64,000 nucleotides of DNA from Luzula sylvatica (taxonomy: Eukaryota; Streptophyta; Magnoliopsida; Poales; Juncaceae): NCBI GenBank assembly GCA_946800325.1, contig OX326961.1, positions 53,611,793 to 53,675,792 on the forward strand, read 5' to 3'. Below are positions 21,707 to 33,424 of the stretch, in pieces (position 1 is the first letter of the stretch; the number at the start of each line of letters is the position of its first letter). The translations under genes and the position numbers were made by a program. Under the pieces are notes generated by a model that worked only from the letters and a program-made list of their open reading frames with translations, did no database searches and had not been told where the DNA came from.

Positions 21707-22056
21707 TGTTGGTAATACGGGATTCAAATATGGATTTCTAATTGCGATTTCTAATAAACAACTCTCTCTTATAATTCTAATAGGCTCTTACAACTCTTTG
21801 ACTCTTTTCTAATTGATATTTTGATATTTTTTCAATGTGATTAATTCCTAAACATCTAAGGCCTATTTATAGGCTCTATAAACTCGGAATACAAGGAATG
21901 TAAACCTTGCCTTAAACTTATTTCCTAAACTAATTTTCTAATAATAAAAGCTGCCCTATAATTATTTCCCAAATTTATTTTCTTAAAATAACTTTACCAA
22001 AACTTATATGGGCTAATTAAACTTGATTTATTATTTCGGGCTTGGGCTTATCAACA
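21707..22056 (-). repeat. 3' LTR of element E
   Basis: 350 bp, TGTTGATAAGCCC...TATTACCAACA on the minus strand. It has a TATA-like CCTATTTATAGG and differs from the 5' LTR at several scattered positions, so it is older than element G. Confidence 0.9.
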
Positions 22057-22066
22057 AATTCCTCCC

Positions 22067-24670
22067 TTAAGCACAAGCCTCTTCATCATCCCGATCATTG
22101 TCTTGAAAAATTTTCTTTACCTTGTACACCCGCTTGACTCCTATGGGCTTGCATCCTTTTGGTAATTCGACCAAGTCCCACGTCTTGTTTTTCTTGATAG
22201 CCCCAATCTCTTCATCCATCGCGGCTTGCCATTTCTTGTTTCTCACACCTTCTTCAAAGGAAACATTCTCCGCATCTGGCAAAAAACAAACAAGATGTAC
22301 CTCACTAGTTGCATCGTACAGCTCTTGTAGGCTCCTTGTGCGTGTTTGTCTCGGCTCGTCTTCTTCATCAGGTATTGCGGAGCTAGTCGGTACAACAGCC
22401 GAAGATTCTTCTTTCTTGGACTCGTCTGACTCGGCGTCCTCATTCTCCATCTCACACTTCTTACTCCAGTCCCATGCGGTCTTCTCATTCACATGGACAT
22501 CTCGAGCTTGTATGCCTTCGTTTTCTTGTATGCCTTCGTTTTCTTGTCATACAACTTGTATGCCTTCGTTTTCTTGTCATATACAATGAACACAAACTTC
22601 TTGCTTTTATCATCGAGCTTCGTCCTCCTTTGATCTGGTACTTGTGCATAGGCCACACTTCCGAACACCTTGAAATGCGACACGTCGGTTTTTGACTGCT
22701 CCAAACTTCTTGAGCTGTTTTCTCGCCTAATTTTGCATGAGGACATCGATTTTGTACATACACCGCACACTTTACCGCCTCGGCCCAAAATTCTTTTGGC
22801 ACTCCTTTCCTCTTCAACATCGACCGAACCATGTCGAGAATGGTCCGATTCTTCGTCTCGACCACACCATTTTGTTGAGGCGAGTACGGCGCAGTCAAGA
22901 ATCTCTTAATTCTTTGCTCCTCGCAAAAGCTCATAAACGCGGTTGATGTGTACTCACCACCTCTATCTGACCGCAAAGCTTTGATATATCGCCCGGTCAT
23001 CTTGTCGACAAGCACCTTGAACCTTTTGAACACTTCGAATTCCTCGAATTTTTCCTTCAAAAACTAAACCCAGGTCCTCCTAGTGTAATCATCAACGAAT
23101 GTAATAAAATACCTTTTCTCACTAAACAATTTTGGTGTGATCGGACCACAAATGTCGGTGTGCACCAGCTCGAGAGGGTTTGCTGCTTCATATTTCGTCT
23201 TCTTCTAAAATGGGACTCTTGCATGTTTACCGAGTACGCAACCATCGCAAAATCTGCTCGTGTAGTCCAGATCTGGCAGACCGTGCACAATGTCCTTCTT
23301 TTCCAACTCTCACAGGCCTCCATAGTGCAAATGTCCAAACCGCAAATGCCAGAGCCAAGTTTTGTCCTCCATGTCGACTCGTAAGCACATTCTCTGCACA
23401 CTTCTCATGTTGAGCTTGAACATTCAATTCTTCGCCATCTCAGCACGCGCAACTAATTGACCTCGCTTGTCCTTCAGCTGCATCGTTCGATCTTTCATGA
23501 AGACCGAGTATCCTCTCTCCGATAGTTGCCCCATGCTGATTATGTTGCTCTTCATCTCAGGCATGTAATAGACATTTTCGATATGTCCTTCTTTACCATC
23601 CTTCTGATAGAATCGAATTTTACCTTTTCCCTTCACTTGGACCTTTGACGCATCTCCAAATGACACGTGTCCATCGTCTGTCTCCTTCATCTCTACGAAA
23701 AGGTATTTGTGCCCGCACATGTGGTTGCTTGCGTCGGTCTACGAAAAGGTCGTATCGCTCTCCGATGTGGTATCTTTGTGAGCCATCATGAGAACACCAT
23801 CATTTGCCTCCTTCTCTACTAGGTTTGCATTTTCTTTTACCTTTTTCTCGGACCAGCACTCCTTCGCATAGTGTTCAGGTTGGCCACAGTTGTAAAACTC
23901 GACACTTGCTCGACTTGACCAGCCTCCTCGTCCATGACCTCGTCCTCGGCCGCGCCAATTTTGCTGATTCGATTGATTCTTTTCTTCGGAATTATAGTTT
24001 CCGCCTCTGCCTCGACCACCAAATCTACCTCCACGGCCGCGTCCTCTTCCTCGATTGTTCTCGGCATACATCGCCTTGTCTTCATCTATGGTCGCCTTGA
24101 CTTGCAGAGCTTCTTGGTGTGCCTCGTTCTAATTCTTTTTCTTTCACTGCTCGTGTGCCTCGAGTGAACCTGCCAGTTCATCAATGGTCGTTTGATCTAA
24201 ATCTTTCGACTCTTCAATAGCACACACCACGTTTTCGAACTTCTCGGTTAAAGACAGTAGAATCTTCTCAACAACTCTCGCGTCAGTTAGAGCTTCTCCG
24301 TTGCCTCTTAACTGATTCAAACTGCTTGTACACGCGAGATGTAATCGGACACTCCCTCCAATTCCTTCATCTTCATGGACTCCAATTCACCTCACAAAGT
24401 CTGAAGCCTCACTTGCTTCACTCGGTCGGCACCCTTGAACACTTTCTCCAACGTGTCCTATGCTTCCTTAGAAGTTTTCGCGCCGGCAATCTTCTGAAAA
24501 CCTGACTCGTCTACACCTTGGTACAACAGGTACAGGGCGGTCTTGTCCTTCACTCGTTTCTCTTTCATTGCATTCAAATGGTTTACCGTCTGCTCTGTTT
24601 CGGCAACCTGTTCCACGTAGCCAGCTTCGACTATCTCCCAAACATCTTGCACACCGAGTAACGCCCGCAT
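22067..24670 (-). pseudogene. Element E gag-protease-integrase remnant
   Basis: Fragments in order on the minus strand. Gag is near 24670-24458. The glycine/arginine-rich nucleocapsid part (24071-23739) has FYNCGQPEHYAKEC, in which the first Cys of the CX2CX4HX4C knuckle is lost. The protease end (23720-23424) has NVYYMPEMKSNIISMGQL. Integrase (about 23400-22490) shows SDRGGEY and PQQNGVVETKNRT, carrying two of the three DDE residues. Finally comes a linker with EEIGAIKKNKTWDLVELP and the first RT residues, ending at 22067. Many frame changes separate these. A short tandem repeat at about 22500-22580 (CTTGTATGCCTTCGTTTT) repeats Tyr/Lys codons. Confidence 0.85.
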
Positions 24671-24706
24671 CTGGATACTCCTAGAATACTCCTAGAACTC
24701 GCCATT

Positions 24707-24718
24707 GCTCTGATGCCA
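24707..24718 (-). promoter_or_regulatory. Primer-binding site of element E
   Basis: Minus-strand TGGCATCAGAGC next to the 5' LTR, one mismatch from the usual TGGTATCAGAGC initiator tRNA-Met site. Confidence 0.85.
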
Positions 24719-24721
24719 ATT

Positions 24722-25072
24722 TGTTGGTAATACGGGATTCAAATATGAATTTCTAATGGGGAGTTCTAATAAATAACTCTCTCTTATAATTCTAATAGGC
24801 TCTTACAACTCTTTCTCTCTTTTCTAATTGATATTTTGATATATTTTTCAATGTGATTAATTACTAAACATCTAAGGCCTATTTATAGGCTCCATAAACT
24901 TGGAATACAAGGAATGTAAACCTTGCCTTAAACTTATTTTCTAAACTAATTTTCTAATAATAAAAGCTGCCCTATAATTATTTTCCAAATTTCTTTTCTT
25001 AAAATAATTTTCCCAAAATTTATATGGGCTAATTAAACTTGATTTATTATTTCGGGCTTCGGCTTATCAACA
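24722..25072 (-). repeat. 5' LTR of element E
   Basis: 351 bp and the same termini as 21707-22056. It is followed by the second GTTTT target copy at 25073-25077. Confidence 0.9.
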
Positions 25073-25077
25073 GTTTT

Positions 25078-26161
25078 ACTGGTTTTTAGGTTTACCGGTG
25101 TCGACACAATTATTTTGTTCACTTTTAGATAAATAAATTTGTTCGTCAGAAAAATCATTGTCAAGAATTTTGGCAAGCTGAGTAAAAGAAGTTAATATCA
25201 GAAGAAAAAAAATCGAAGAAGAAATGTACCTTGAAGGAACTCTTAATGGTTGATTATGGAAATCGCGGTAATGATATTTAGTGTAAATTGTTCAGACCGT
25301 AGAGAAATGCAGAGTCATAATAGAGAGCTTCAATTTACATTAAAAAAAAATGAATGGTCCTCAAAGAAGATTGAAAAGTAAACTAAGTTTCACTTTTGGT
25401 CTTGACTTGGACTCTAGACTTGGATTATTCATAAGTCTTTCTTGGATAGCTAATAAGATCAATCATTCAATTAGTCTTATCTTGAGGCTCAAAACATGTA
25501 GACCCAAATACATGTTTTGCGGATCTTTTTATCGACCATTTGATGAATATTTTAGTGTATGCATTCGTGAAAAATTAAGAAAGAAAAAACTGTTAAAAGA
25601 CTAGGCTTCTTCTATCTTTCACCACGATTCGATGTTTTGCATATCTCAAACCGTTCATCAAGAAATCTCAATTTTATGTGATAGTCAACAGAAAATTGGT
25701 CTGTGTAAATCAAGAAATGAATGCAAATATTCTTATCATTTTGAAGATAATGGAAACAAATCAGTTCTATTTGAATAGTTGCGTTATTGTTAAATTAAAC
25801 TGAGTAAGAGGTAGTATGTCAATCTGTCTTCTCAAATGTATCGAATTTGAGCAAGTATTTAACCCCGTAAAGGAAAGTTTATTAGAAGATAGATAGGAGA
25901 CAGAACTGCAGGTCATTTGTGTTCATCAATTGAATCAATTGAATTAAATGAATGATTCTTTTTATTTTAGTAAGAGTTCCCGAGGGAGTAAAAATCAAAT
26001 GTGTCCTTTCAAGTTTCAAATGCTTTAAATGAACAAACATACAGAAGTATAGCTTCATCACATAATTTAAAGTGTGATTGCATCGAGAATTTTACAAGAA
26101 AGACATGAAAATAGAACACGTGATTTCTCCCTCTTTTTCTTTTCGCGTGGTTAAAAGGTTT
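25078..26161 (-). promoter_or_regulatory. Upstream region of GRAS-1A and 3' flank of GRAS-1B
   Basis: No coding gene. Homologous to 47990-49216 and 63640-64000. A splice-donor-like CTTCAAG|GTACATTTC on the minus strand near 25229 is conserved at 63778 and 48140, suggesting a 5'-leader exon whose intron runs to the TTTGAAG just before the GRAS start. In this copy element E lies inside that presumed intron. The purine-rich CTTTGAGGACCATTCATT segment (about 25350) is shared by all the A-type promoters. Confidence 0.55.
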
Positions 26162-27006
26162 CTAACAGTTGCACAATACTTGCGCAAATGATCTTGAATA
26201 CATGAATTTTATCTTGTTTTGTCTTGGATACCATGCCGAAAAAGCATTCATCACCCTTCCTTTCCATCCCACAAGTAGCCATCCCTTATCATCCTCGATA
26301 AAGAAACCCTTGTGGTAAACTTCTCTCACCCTATCCATGATTCTCTTGAATACTACTCGATCCAAAGGCAACTGCTCAAACCCCACTCTCGAGTTCCTGT
26401 TATGCCATAGCTTATACGTATCGGGACATACAAATATTTGTGACCCCTCACATGCTACCACATTAACCGTTATACGGTTCGATACATTTTCTAACAACCG
26501 TCTATGTTTATTATCTTGCGGTATGGTAGCGTCCCAAATATCAAACATTGCAGAGCCAAAAAGTAGCAACTGTTTAAATCGGTCGACAAAAAACGAACTG
26601 TTAAATGATCCATTACTAATTCCTTGGATGAAAACATGTGGCTTGATCTGTCGTGTAGTATCAAGAACTCGATTTCTTGGACTGTATGTTAAACCTGCTT
26701 CATTCCCAAGATACTCCAAGCCATGCAAAGCGCTCACAATAAGCACTTCGTCCTTCTCAATGTTGAGATCATCAAGGCGAATTTCATCCCATTTTGTATA
26801 TATGCCTCTATACTCAAGAGGCACGCCAATAGTTCTAGCGAAATCTACCAACTTTTGCCTTGCCGCTTCAATTCGTTCACCAGATGGAAATCTCGATATG
26901 TGAGCTTCAATATTAGTTATTCGAAGTTTTGGTGGCCCGGCCATCCTTACAGAGAGAGCATGAATTAGACAAGGCCAAGGAAAGCGAAATTCAGTTCCAA
27001 GACTAA
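26162..27006 (-). pseudogene. GRAS-1B, C-terminal half (split by Helitron)
   Basis: Minus-strand frame, in order: PCLIHAL (end of the VHIID region), PKLRITNIEAHISRFPSGERI, GVPLEYRGIYTKWDEIRLDDL, the PFYRE-equivalent RNRVLDTTRQIKPHVF, FNSSFFVDRFKQLLLFGSAMFD, and the SAW region ACEGSQIFVCPDTYKLWHN...LLVGWKGRVMNAFSAWYP. It ends after an extra tail (...SFAQVLCNC) at 26162. The upstream half is 31471-32509. The two halves together measure 1884 bp, an exact multiple of three, so the gene was open when the Helitron arrived. Subtype B, closest to GRAS-2B. Confidence 0.88.
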
Positions 27007-27099
27007 TTCTATCTTATTTATAAATTTAGGTAAAATTCTTTTCACTGTGATTGCCACGTGTTACTGCCTCTTTATTTTTTATTCACGATCTTATGTGCT

Positions 27100-28520
27100 A
27101 TTTGCGCTGTGTGGTCTGTGCTGATTTAATATAATGTCTCAATAGACTCGGTTTATATAGACCACACTTTATTTGTATAACAATAATACACAGCTCACAT
27201 GAACCGAATCTATCCGTCTGCCCCACTTGGCAAGAGCATATACCCCTCCTTGCTCTCTCTCTCTCTCCCCTCATTTACAAAGAAACATAGAGCTCTAACC
27301 CTAACCTAGCCACGGAGGCGATTTTTCCAGAACCTAACCCTTGCCACGCAAGCTAATTTTTCTCTCTCTCTTTTTGCGAAGTTTTCGCCGGTTGAAGAAA
27401 TTCATGACCGCTTTTTCTGCTCTCGCTGTCAAGGAAAAGGGCCCGAATCTAGGGTTCATCGGACGAAATCTAGATAAGTATATGCTATTGAATCCATTTT
27501 TTTCCTTTAAAAGTTTAATTTTCTTTTGTTCCATTCCTGTTGTGTGTGGTTGTTCTTCGTTTTGTGCCGATCAGCGATGGCATGTGAAGAATTAGTAGTA
27601 AATTGACTGAATCAGCGTTAATTTTCACTAAATTAGAGTTTAGTTTATAATTTATGACATTAATTTTGTAATTTCTTTCATTTTTGTTCTTCAGATTGCA
27701 ACGAATCCACCTTTCGTTGATATTATTACCCGAGCAGACAAGAAAATGGACACGAGTTTCGATACATCTCTTCGAAACTAATAAAGTGCCGAAACTTCCG
27801 AAAGAATTACTGCATGTTCTTCTCTATGATTCTTGCAGGTACTTTATTTATATTTGTTTAATGTTTTCATACTTTTTTTGCCCTCTTCTTAATTTTTTTC
27901 TTTTTTACGAATCATTGGATGCCTCCCTCTGTTGCATCTCAAAGAAAGATTTGTGTGCCCATTCTAATGAGAGTCTCGGGCACTTCGTGGCTGCATCAGT
28001 GGAAAGAGAATCTCAAGAAGGGACTTTTCATCACGATTCAGTAGAGGTAAATTGCTGTTGCGCTACAACTGCTTCTGCACAATTTGCAGCTAACATTTAT
28101 TTAATACCAGGTACATGAATTCTGCGTTTTTCTTACTATAAATATAATTTCTTGATTGAACTAAATTCCATTATTAGTATTTGTTGAATTCATTATGGCT
28201 TATTATTCGCACCATTCACATCTGGTTGGCAATCAAACAATGTACATGCTTTAGTTGTTGACAAATCCGACGTTATTATCACAAAATTTACAAACACTAA
28301 TTCTCATGATCTTTATAAACAAAACTTAATTGGTTTAACTTTGCATATTAAACATTTCAGGGTGTTTTTTATAATAAGTACCTACATTACCTTGCTGGAT
28401 TATGCTGCACTGCTTTTAGGTAATATAACAAATTTAAATTCTTTTAATTTTAATGTTTGAAACTAATTTCTGAATTTAATTAGGCGGAAACGAGCCTATA
28501 TTAGTTAAAGCTGCGACAAG
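27100..28520 (+). other. Gene-like segment carried by the Helitron (possible captured gene fragment)
   Basis: Arranged like a promoter and several exons: a TTTATATAGACC TATA-like box (about 27150), a CT-rich leader (27240-27275), an ATG at about 27404 (MTAFSALAVKEKGPNLGF), and a T-rich stretch ending CAG before an open frame at about 27696 (IATNPPFVDIITRADKKMD). A CAG|GTACTT donor lies near 27838, and a GCGGAAACGAGCCTATA exon-like piece near 28482 reads GGNEPILVKAATRR. I do not recognise the protein. Helitrons commonly carry host gene fragments with introns (family knowledge), but exon assignment here is inference, and stops follow in several places. Confidence 0.4.
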
Positions 28521-28749
28521 AAGGTAATAAACTTAATATTACATTTATGCCCTTCTAAGTTGTGTTAAATAGATATAATTGATTTTGAACTTCAATCGAT
28601 TGAGACCATTTTTTCATGATTTTTCTAAGTTAAGTTATTTTATCACTCTTTTTGGTGCAGGAGTATTTTGGTTATTTTCCTCATTTTCAGGGAAGTAAAG
28701 ATATTTATTTCTACTTTTACTTTTTTTAATTTTTTTTATATTTTTGTCG

Positions 28750-29037
28750 TCATCTCATCATCATCATCATCGTCATCATATCATCATCATCATGCTCATC
28801 ATCTCGTCACCATCATCATCATATCATCATCATCATCATCTTGCTCATCATCATGCTCATAATCTCATCACCATCATCATCAACATCATCATCATATCAT
28901 CATCATCATGCTCATCATCACGACCATCATCTCACCACCATCATCATCATCGTATCATCATATCATCATCATCATCATCTTGCTCACCATCATCATCATC
29001 ACCATGGACATATCATCATCGTCATCATCATAATCAT
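28750..29037 (+). repeat. ATC/CAT trinucleotide microsatellite
   Basis: Almost uninterrupted ATC/TCA repeats with occasional CTC and GTC variants. Open frames across it (Ser-, His- or Ile-rich) are products of the repeat, not genes. A shorter pure tract of the same motif lies at 30840-30921 in the same Helitron. Confidence 0.97.
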
Positions 29038-29039
29038 TA

Positions 29040-30841
29040 ACATATCAGTTTGTGGCTTAAGGTTTGCATAATTTAAGACACAAAACTATACAGTACGTGA
29101 TATGAAATTTGTTATCGTACAATGCTCTTGCATCATTGATGGTTATTGGATGTTATGCACAAAACAAAACCAAGGCTCTCTTTCAAGACTTATTGTTCTT
29201 TACAAATGATGTGTTCTATATGTACCAAACAATATTGAGACAATGTTTGGATCTTTCATGACTTTTATTGTTCTTTCAAGACTTTCAAATGTATATTGGG
29301 TACAAAATACTTTACTCCAAGCATGTGATCAAAATAAAACCATGAGGCTTAATGTTTGATCTTACCATGGAACAAAACAATTCCAATATTTAAACAAATG
29401 AAGACAACATAAAAATTAACAATAATTCGAGAATCTTTTAAAAATACAAATAACAAAGAACAACTTGGCAGTTTTGCATAAAAGGTTTATAGAAATTGAC
29501 TAACAAGAAAAATGAACTCCGAGTGGCTTGCGTGCTTCATAAGAAACCTTTTCGTAGTAATCTCAATTTTTCTAATAATCAAGATATGTAATAATCGTGC
29601 TTATGTATCATTCAAAAAAAATAATCGTGCTTATGTAATTATTACGTTGCCATGTTAGATACAAGAAGAGAAATGAAATGTTCAAAACAATCTTGATTAT
29701 AAATACGAAGACATAAATCGAGATGTAATAATCTCAATTCTTCTAATAATAAAGACATCATCATGTAGACATGTAATAATTGGATCTTTCGTACTAATCT
29801 TAATTTTTGTAATATTCAAGACGTGTAACAATCGTGCTTATCTAATTGTTATGTTGCCATGTAATCATGAAACGAGAGACCGAAATACATAAACAAACAT
29901 CAATGACTAAAATGAGTAAGAAATTCCAAAACAAAAAAGTTAATACTACAATGAATATGAATACAAATATGAATATAACCACAATGATAAGTTACGAATG
30001 AAATACTACGAATCACAAAGTACCAACGCAGAAAAACATAACCATAATCCTGATTTTCTGAAACAATCATGAGTATACATCCAAAAATACAAATCGAATA
30101 TCAATCAAAAAGACAAAAAACTTTGAAACAAAAAATTAAAACATATACAAAAAAAATATAAGCACGATCAGATGGACACATATTTCAATGTAGCATAGGA
30201 ATACTCAGTGCTAAACACGTATAAATTTTTTAATTACTAACGCAAATATAAAACACGAACATTAAACAAATACCAAAAAGATAGAAATACCCGTACTAAT
30301 ACCAATTTTAACACGAACTATGCACCATGATTAAGAAAATACAAACACAATTGCACGTAAAATTGCAAACACAAATGTAGAAATAAGCTATAAGCACGGA
30401 TGCGAACATCACACATCATTACGAAACACGAACATGAAAGAATACAAGCACGAAAAAAATATGTGAATACAAAAACAAACATGAAAACATTTTCGAACTA
30501 CAAACTACAATCATGAACCAATATTGATATCGATCTCAATTCGAAATATATAACAAGAAGACCAAAATGCAAACATGGTTATACAGAAAAACAAAAAAAC
30601 ATGTTAAACAAAAATATGTATTGACCAAAACACAAATATGATTGTGTAGGAAAACAAAAATACATGTAAAACTGAAATACATATACACATGTGAAATAAA
30701 AATAGAAATGTCAGTACGAAATATAACCACCAAATACAAACATGAATTAACCATACGAATACGAAATAACAGAGTCGAACATTAGCAAACACAAGAACAT
30801 AAATGACATTCTAAACATGAAATACCAGCATTGTCACCATG

Positions 30842-30881
<40 letters not shown>

Positions 30882-30883
30882 AT

Positions 30884-30921
<38 letters not shown>

Positions 30922-31440
30922 ATTTTGCCGATGATGTATATTAAATAGACAAATTTTATAATAAGAACTATTTGAATTGTTCCAGAAATCCGGCTCTTGA
31001 ACAATTGAAATAGTATTTACTGTAAAATTTATCAATATCATGATTTACTGAGGCAAACGTACAATACTTGCACATTTTATGATCGAATGAGAACGATCGT
31101 TGGTTAGGACGTATTGGATTGTGTATTTTTTTTAATAACACAACTAATTAAAACTGTGTATAGTTGTAATTATTATGTTCCTCTTATTATTAAGAGTTAT
31201 ATAATGTTATCTATTTTTTGTTGCGAAATAATTACGTTTTATGTATTATATTATTATATGTTGTATATAATGTACTCATAATTGGTTCACATCATGTGCA
31301 CAATCAACATATATGATACAAATTATATTGAACCGCAACACTAAATAAAAAATGAAATATCGTAAGAAAAACAAAAAATATAAATATAAATAAAATACAA
31401 AATTAACATATCATAAAAAATAGTCACATACTTGAAAACA
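29040..31440 (+). other. Helitron right-hand interior, AT-rich, no gene
   Basis: AT-rich DNA with loosely repeated phrases such as AATAATCGTGCTTATGTA (29590-29635, recurring near 29830) and strings of ACAAATACGAACA-like words (30000-30820). No convincing ORF. A pure TCA/ATC tract (30840-30921) interrupts it. Confidence 0.6.
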
Positions 31441-31470
31441 CCCCCGCAATTGTGCGGGGTGAAAAGCTAG

Positions 31471-32509
31471 TTATATGTAATTTCGATGCCTTCCCAAGTG
31501 CATTGAGGATTGTATGGTTTACAAAGTAATGTGAAGCCATGAGAACAGGGTTAGATATTATACATATACGGAAAATATCCAAGTAATCAGTCAGAGATTC
31601 TTGTGGCACCAAAAGTTGTCGGCACGGCTTGTCAGTAGTTCCGTTTAGACGAGCTTCAAGTGCATTGACAAATATGTGGGCCATCCTTTGCACCCCATCT
31701 CCATCAGGAAAAGAGTGCGTTCTTATACGTTTTATTAGTTGATGAGCGTTTTGGGTATCGTTTATAGCTATTGCTTGTGAACAATGGATAAGAAGATTGC
31801 TGACATCAACTAAACTCTCGTGGATTTTCGTCTTACCCTTCGGCTTGGTTCCACTCATCATGATTTTACGTAGACAAAGGGCTTCTTTCGCATAATGTTC
31901 TTCGCGTAGAAGAAACACTTTGTCAAGTTCATCATCTCGATATTTGAAATAAAGCACGGGAATTTTCCGCTTTCGTCCCTCTGCAAGGGACAAATCCTCA
32001 GAATTCGCATGCTTTTTACACTTCAACCTCGTATGATCCTCGTTATCTCTTCTCTCGGCTTCTTTTAACTTCCTTCCAACCGAATCACTATCTTCTTGAT
32101 CCTCCGAATTAACTGCTAATTTATTGCTGCCAAAACTTGGAAGGAATTTCATCCCTTCTTCAAACCCTTTCTTTAATTCTACAATTGGTGAGCTCTCATT
32201 TGGATTGTGATCGCTCAAACTAGCATACGGTTTTGGCCAATTATTAGACTGTGGTAAATGTGGATACCTTTGTCCAATAATGTCGTTATATGATCTCTCG
32301 ATGGCTTTAAGAGCGACCTTATCTGGATATACGTTAATATCTTCACCGATGTTTTCATCTAGAAGAATATTACTTATGTTCTTCAATGCTTCATTTGTTG
32401 ATATTTCGTAATTTTGATGGTCCGTTGCAAGATTACTATTGGAGGAGGTGTTATTTGATATCTTTGGGTGGCTATTGCGAAAAAACTCGCATGTGATCCT
32501 TCTCTCCAT
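31471..32509 (-). pseudogene. GRAS-1B, N-terminal half (split by Helitron)
   Basis: Starts MERRITCEFFRNSHPKI at 32509 and is open for 346 codons up to the Helitron junction, within KASKLHI of the VHIID region. It contains the LISCL hallmark FEEGMKFLPSF, an acidic/basic linker, and leucine heptad region I (NLLIHCSQAIAINDTQNAHQL, then DGDGVQRMAHIFVNALEARL). Translation would run into Helitron sequence and stop after about 15 foreign residues, giving a truncated protein without most of the GRAS domain. Such a product could at best retain heptad I, a dimerisation region in this family. Confidence 0.88.
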
Positions 32510-33315
32510 TTCTTCAAGAGTAGAAATTAATGGACCTAAAATCCAATTTAGAATTAGAAGTTGTCCCCAATAATAAAAAGAAATAGATTCGTATTATTAT
32601 GCAAGTGCCCACTCTGTTTTGGTCTGATCGGTGTTACTATAATTATTCAGACCTAAACAATTAAAACTGAAATCAGGACCGTATCAAAAAAGGAAAATGT
32701 TGGACATACATCTACTTCTTCTTCTAAAATTTTGATGACGTGGATATGATTTTTTAAACCTTAAGAATTAATACGTTAATTCATGATTTAACATCTTAAT
32801 TGAATATTCAATCATAAATTAAGATAATTAAATAATAAATTAAGATATTAAATCATGTATTTATATGCTAATTTTTAAGATATTAAACTATATCCACGCC
32901 ATCAACACCTTGGAGGAGAATACTAAGGGATGTACATCACTACTCATCAAAAAGAAGGCAAAACAGATCGGAACCAAGATACAAATAATAAAGAAAAAAT
33001 TAAGCTATGATAAAAAATAAAAAAAAATAATAAGAAAAAAGAGAATCTAACCGTGCCGTGAAGGAAGCTTTGGCTCAGATAATGGAGAATGCCCTAATCC
33101 TTGGTTTGGAAAACTGTTAATCTGCAAAAGTGAAGAGAAGATTGGAAAAGTAAGCCAAGTATCACTCGGTCTTGACTTGCTTTTTGGATGTCCACAGATG
33201 GTTGGTTCTACATGAAAGAAAAGGGACGAATTCTTTCTGGCTATTCATGACATATGATTAAATGAGACTAAATAGACCTTAATTATTCACTGAATTTTAT
33301 GTTTACTTGTCATTT
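32510..33315 (-). promoter_or_regulatory. Upstream region of GRAS-1B
   Basis: Homologous to 55819-56350 upstream of GRAS-2B. The leader donor site seen in other copies (CTTCAAG|GTAC) reads CTTCACGGCACG here, near 33057, so the predicted leader intron may have lost its GT. No other gene is seen. Confidence 0.5.
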
Positions 33316-33424
33316 ATATGCCTGGACAGGATTTGGTACTTCGATTCCGGGGTTTTAGTAGTCTAAGGGTTTACATAGGTATTACACGCTATAATCTCAT
33401 TCTGAATTTTGAGCATAAGAGTCA
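33316..33424. repeat. Left copy of a ~110-bp host duplication flanking element F
   Basis: TATATGCCTGGACAGGATTT...CATAAGAGTC, belonging to the 5' flank of the B-type gene (compare 56358-56470). The same segment recurs at about 37871-37990 on the other side of element F. Confidence 0.8.

Larger units (their letters stand above)
21707..25072 (-). mobile_element. Element E: copia deletion derivative with both LTRs, lacking RT
   Basis: A complete insertion in minus orientation. The 5' LTR is 24722-25072, the primer-binding site 24707-24718 (TGGCATCAGAGC), the polypurine tract about 22057-22070 (TTAAGGGAGGAATT) and the 3' LTR 21707-22056. The target duplication is GTTTT (21702-21706 and 25073-25077). 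GRAS-3A has the uninterrupted target at about 63621 (CCTGGTTTTACTGG). Gag, protease and integrase remnants are present, but the frame ends soon after the first RT residues (KRVYKVKK) and the polypurine tract follows. RT and RNase H are thus deleted. Confidence 0.92.
27007..31470 (+). mobile_element. Helitron (4.46 kb) inserted in GRAS-1B
   Basis: The right end is textbook: a GC hairpin (CCCCGCA 31442-31448, loop ATTG, TGCGGGG 31453-31459), eleven further bases including the last one, then CTAG ending at 31470, followed by host T. The left end reads TTCTATCTTATTT after host A (27006). The canonical TC start would be 27008, so the left edge is uncertain by one base. No Rep/helicase ORF was seen, so it is non-autonomous. 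Comparison with GRAS-2B gives a precise empty site with no target duplication, as Helitrons leave. The interior holds gene-like segments (27230-28520) and long ATC repeats. Confidence 0.9.

Noticed and set aside
28744..29071. Three overlapping ORFs rich in Ser, His and Ile
   Set aside because: They are translations of the ATC/CAT microsatellite.
30536..30792. Cys/Phe/Val-rich minus-strand ORFs
   Set aside because: They lie in low-complexity ACAAATA-word repeats in the Helitron; the hydrophobic look follows from base composition.
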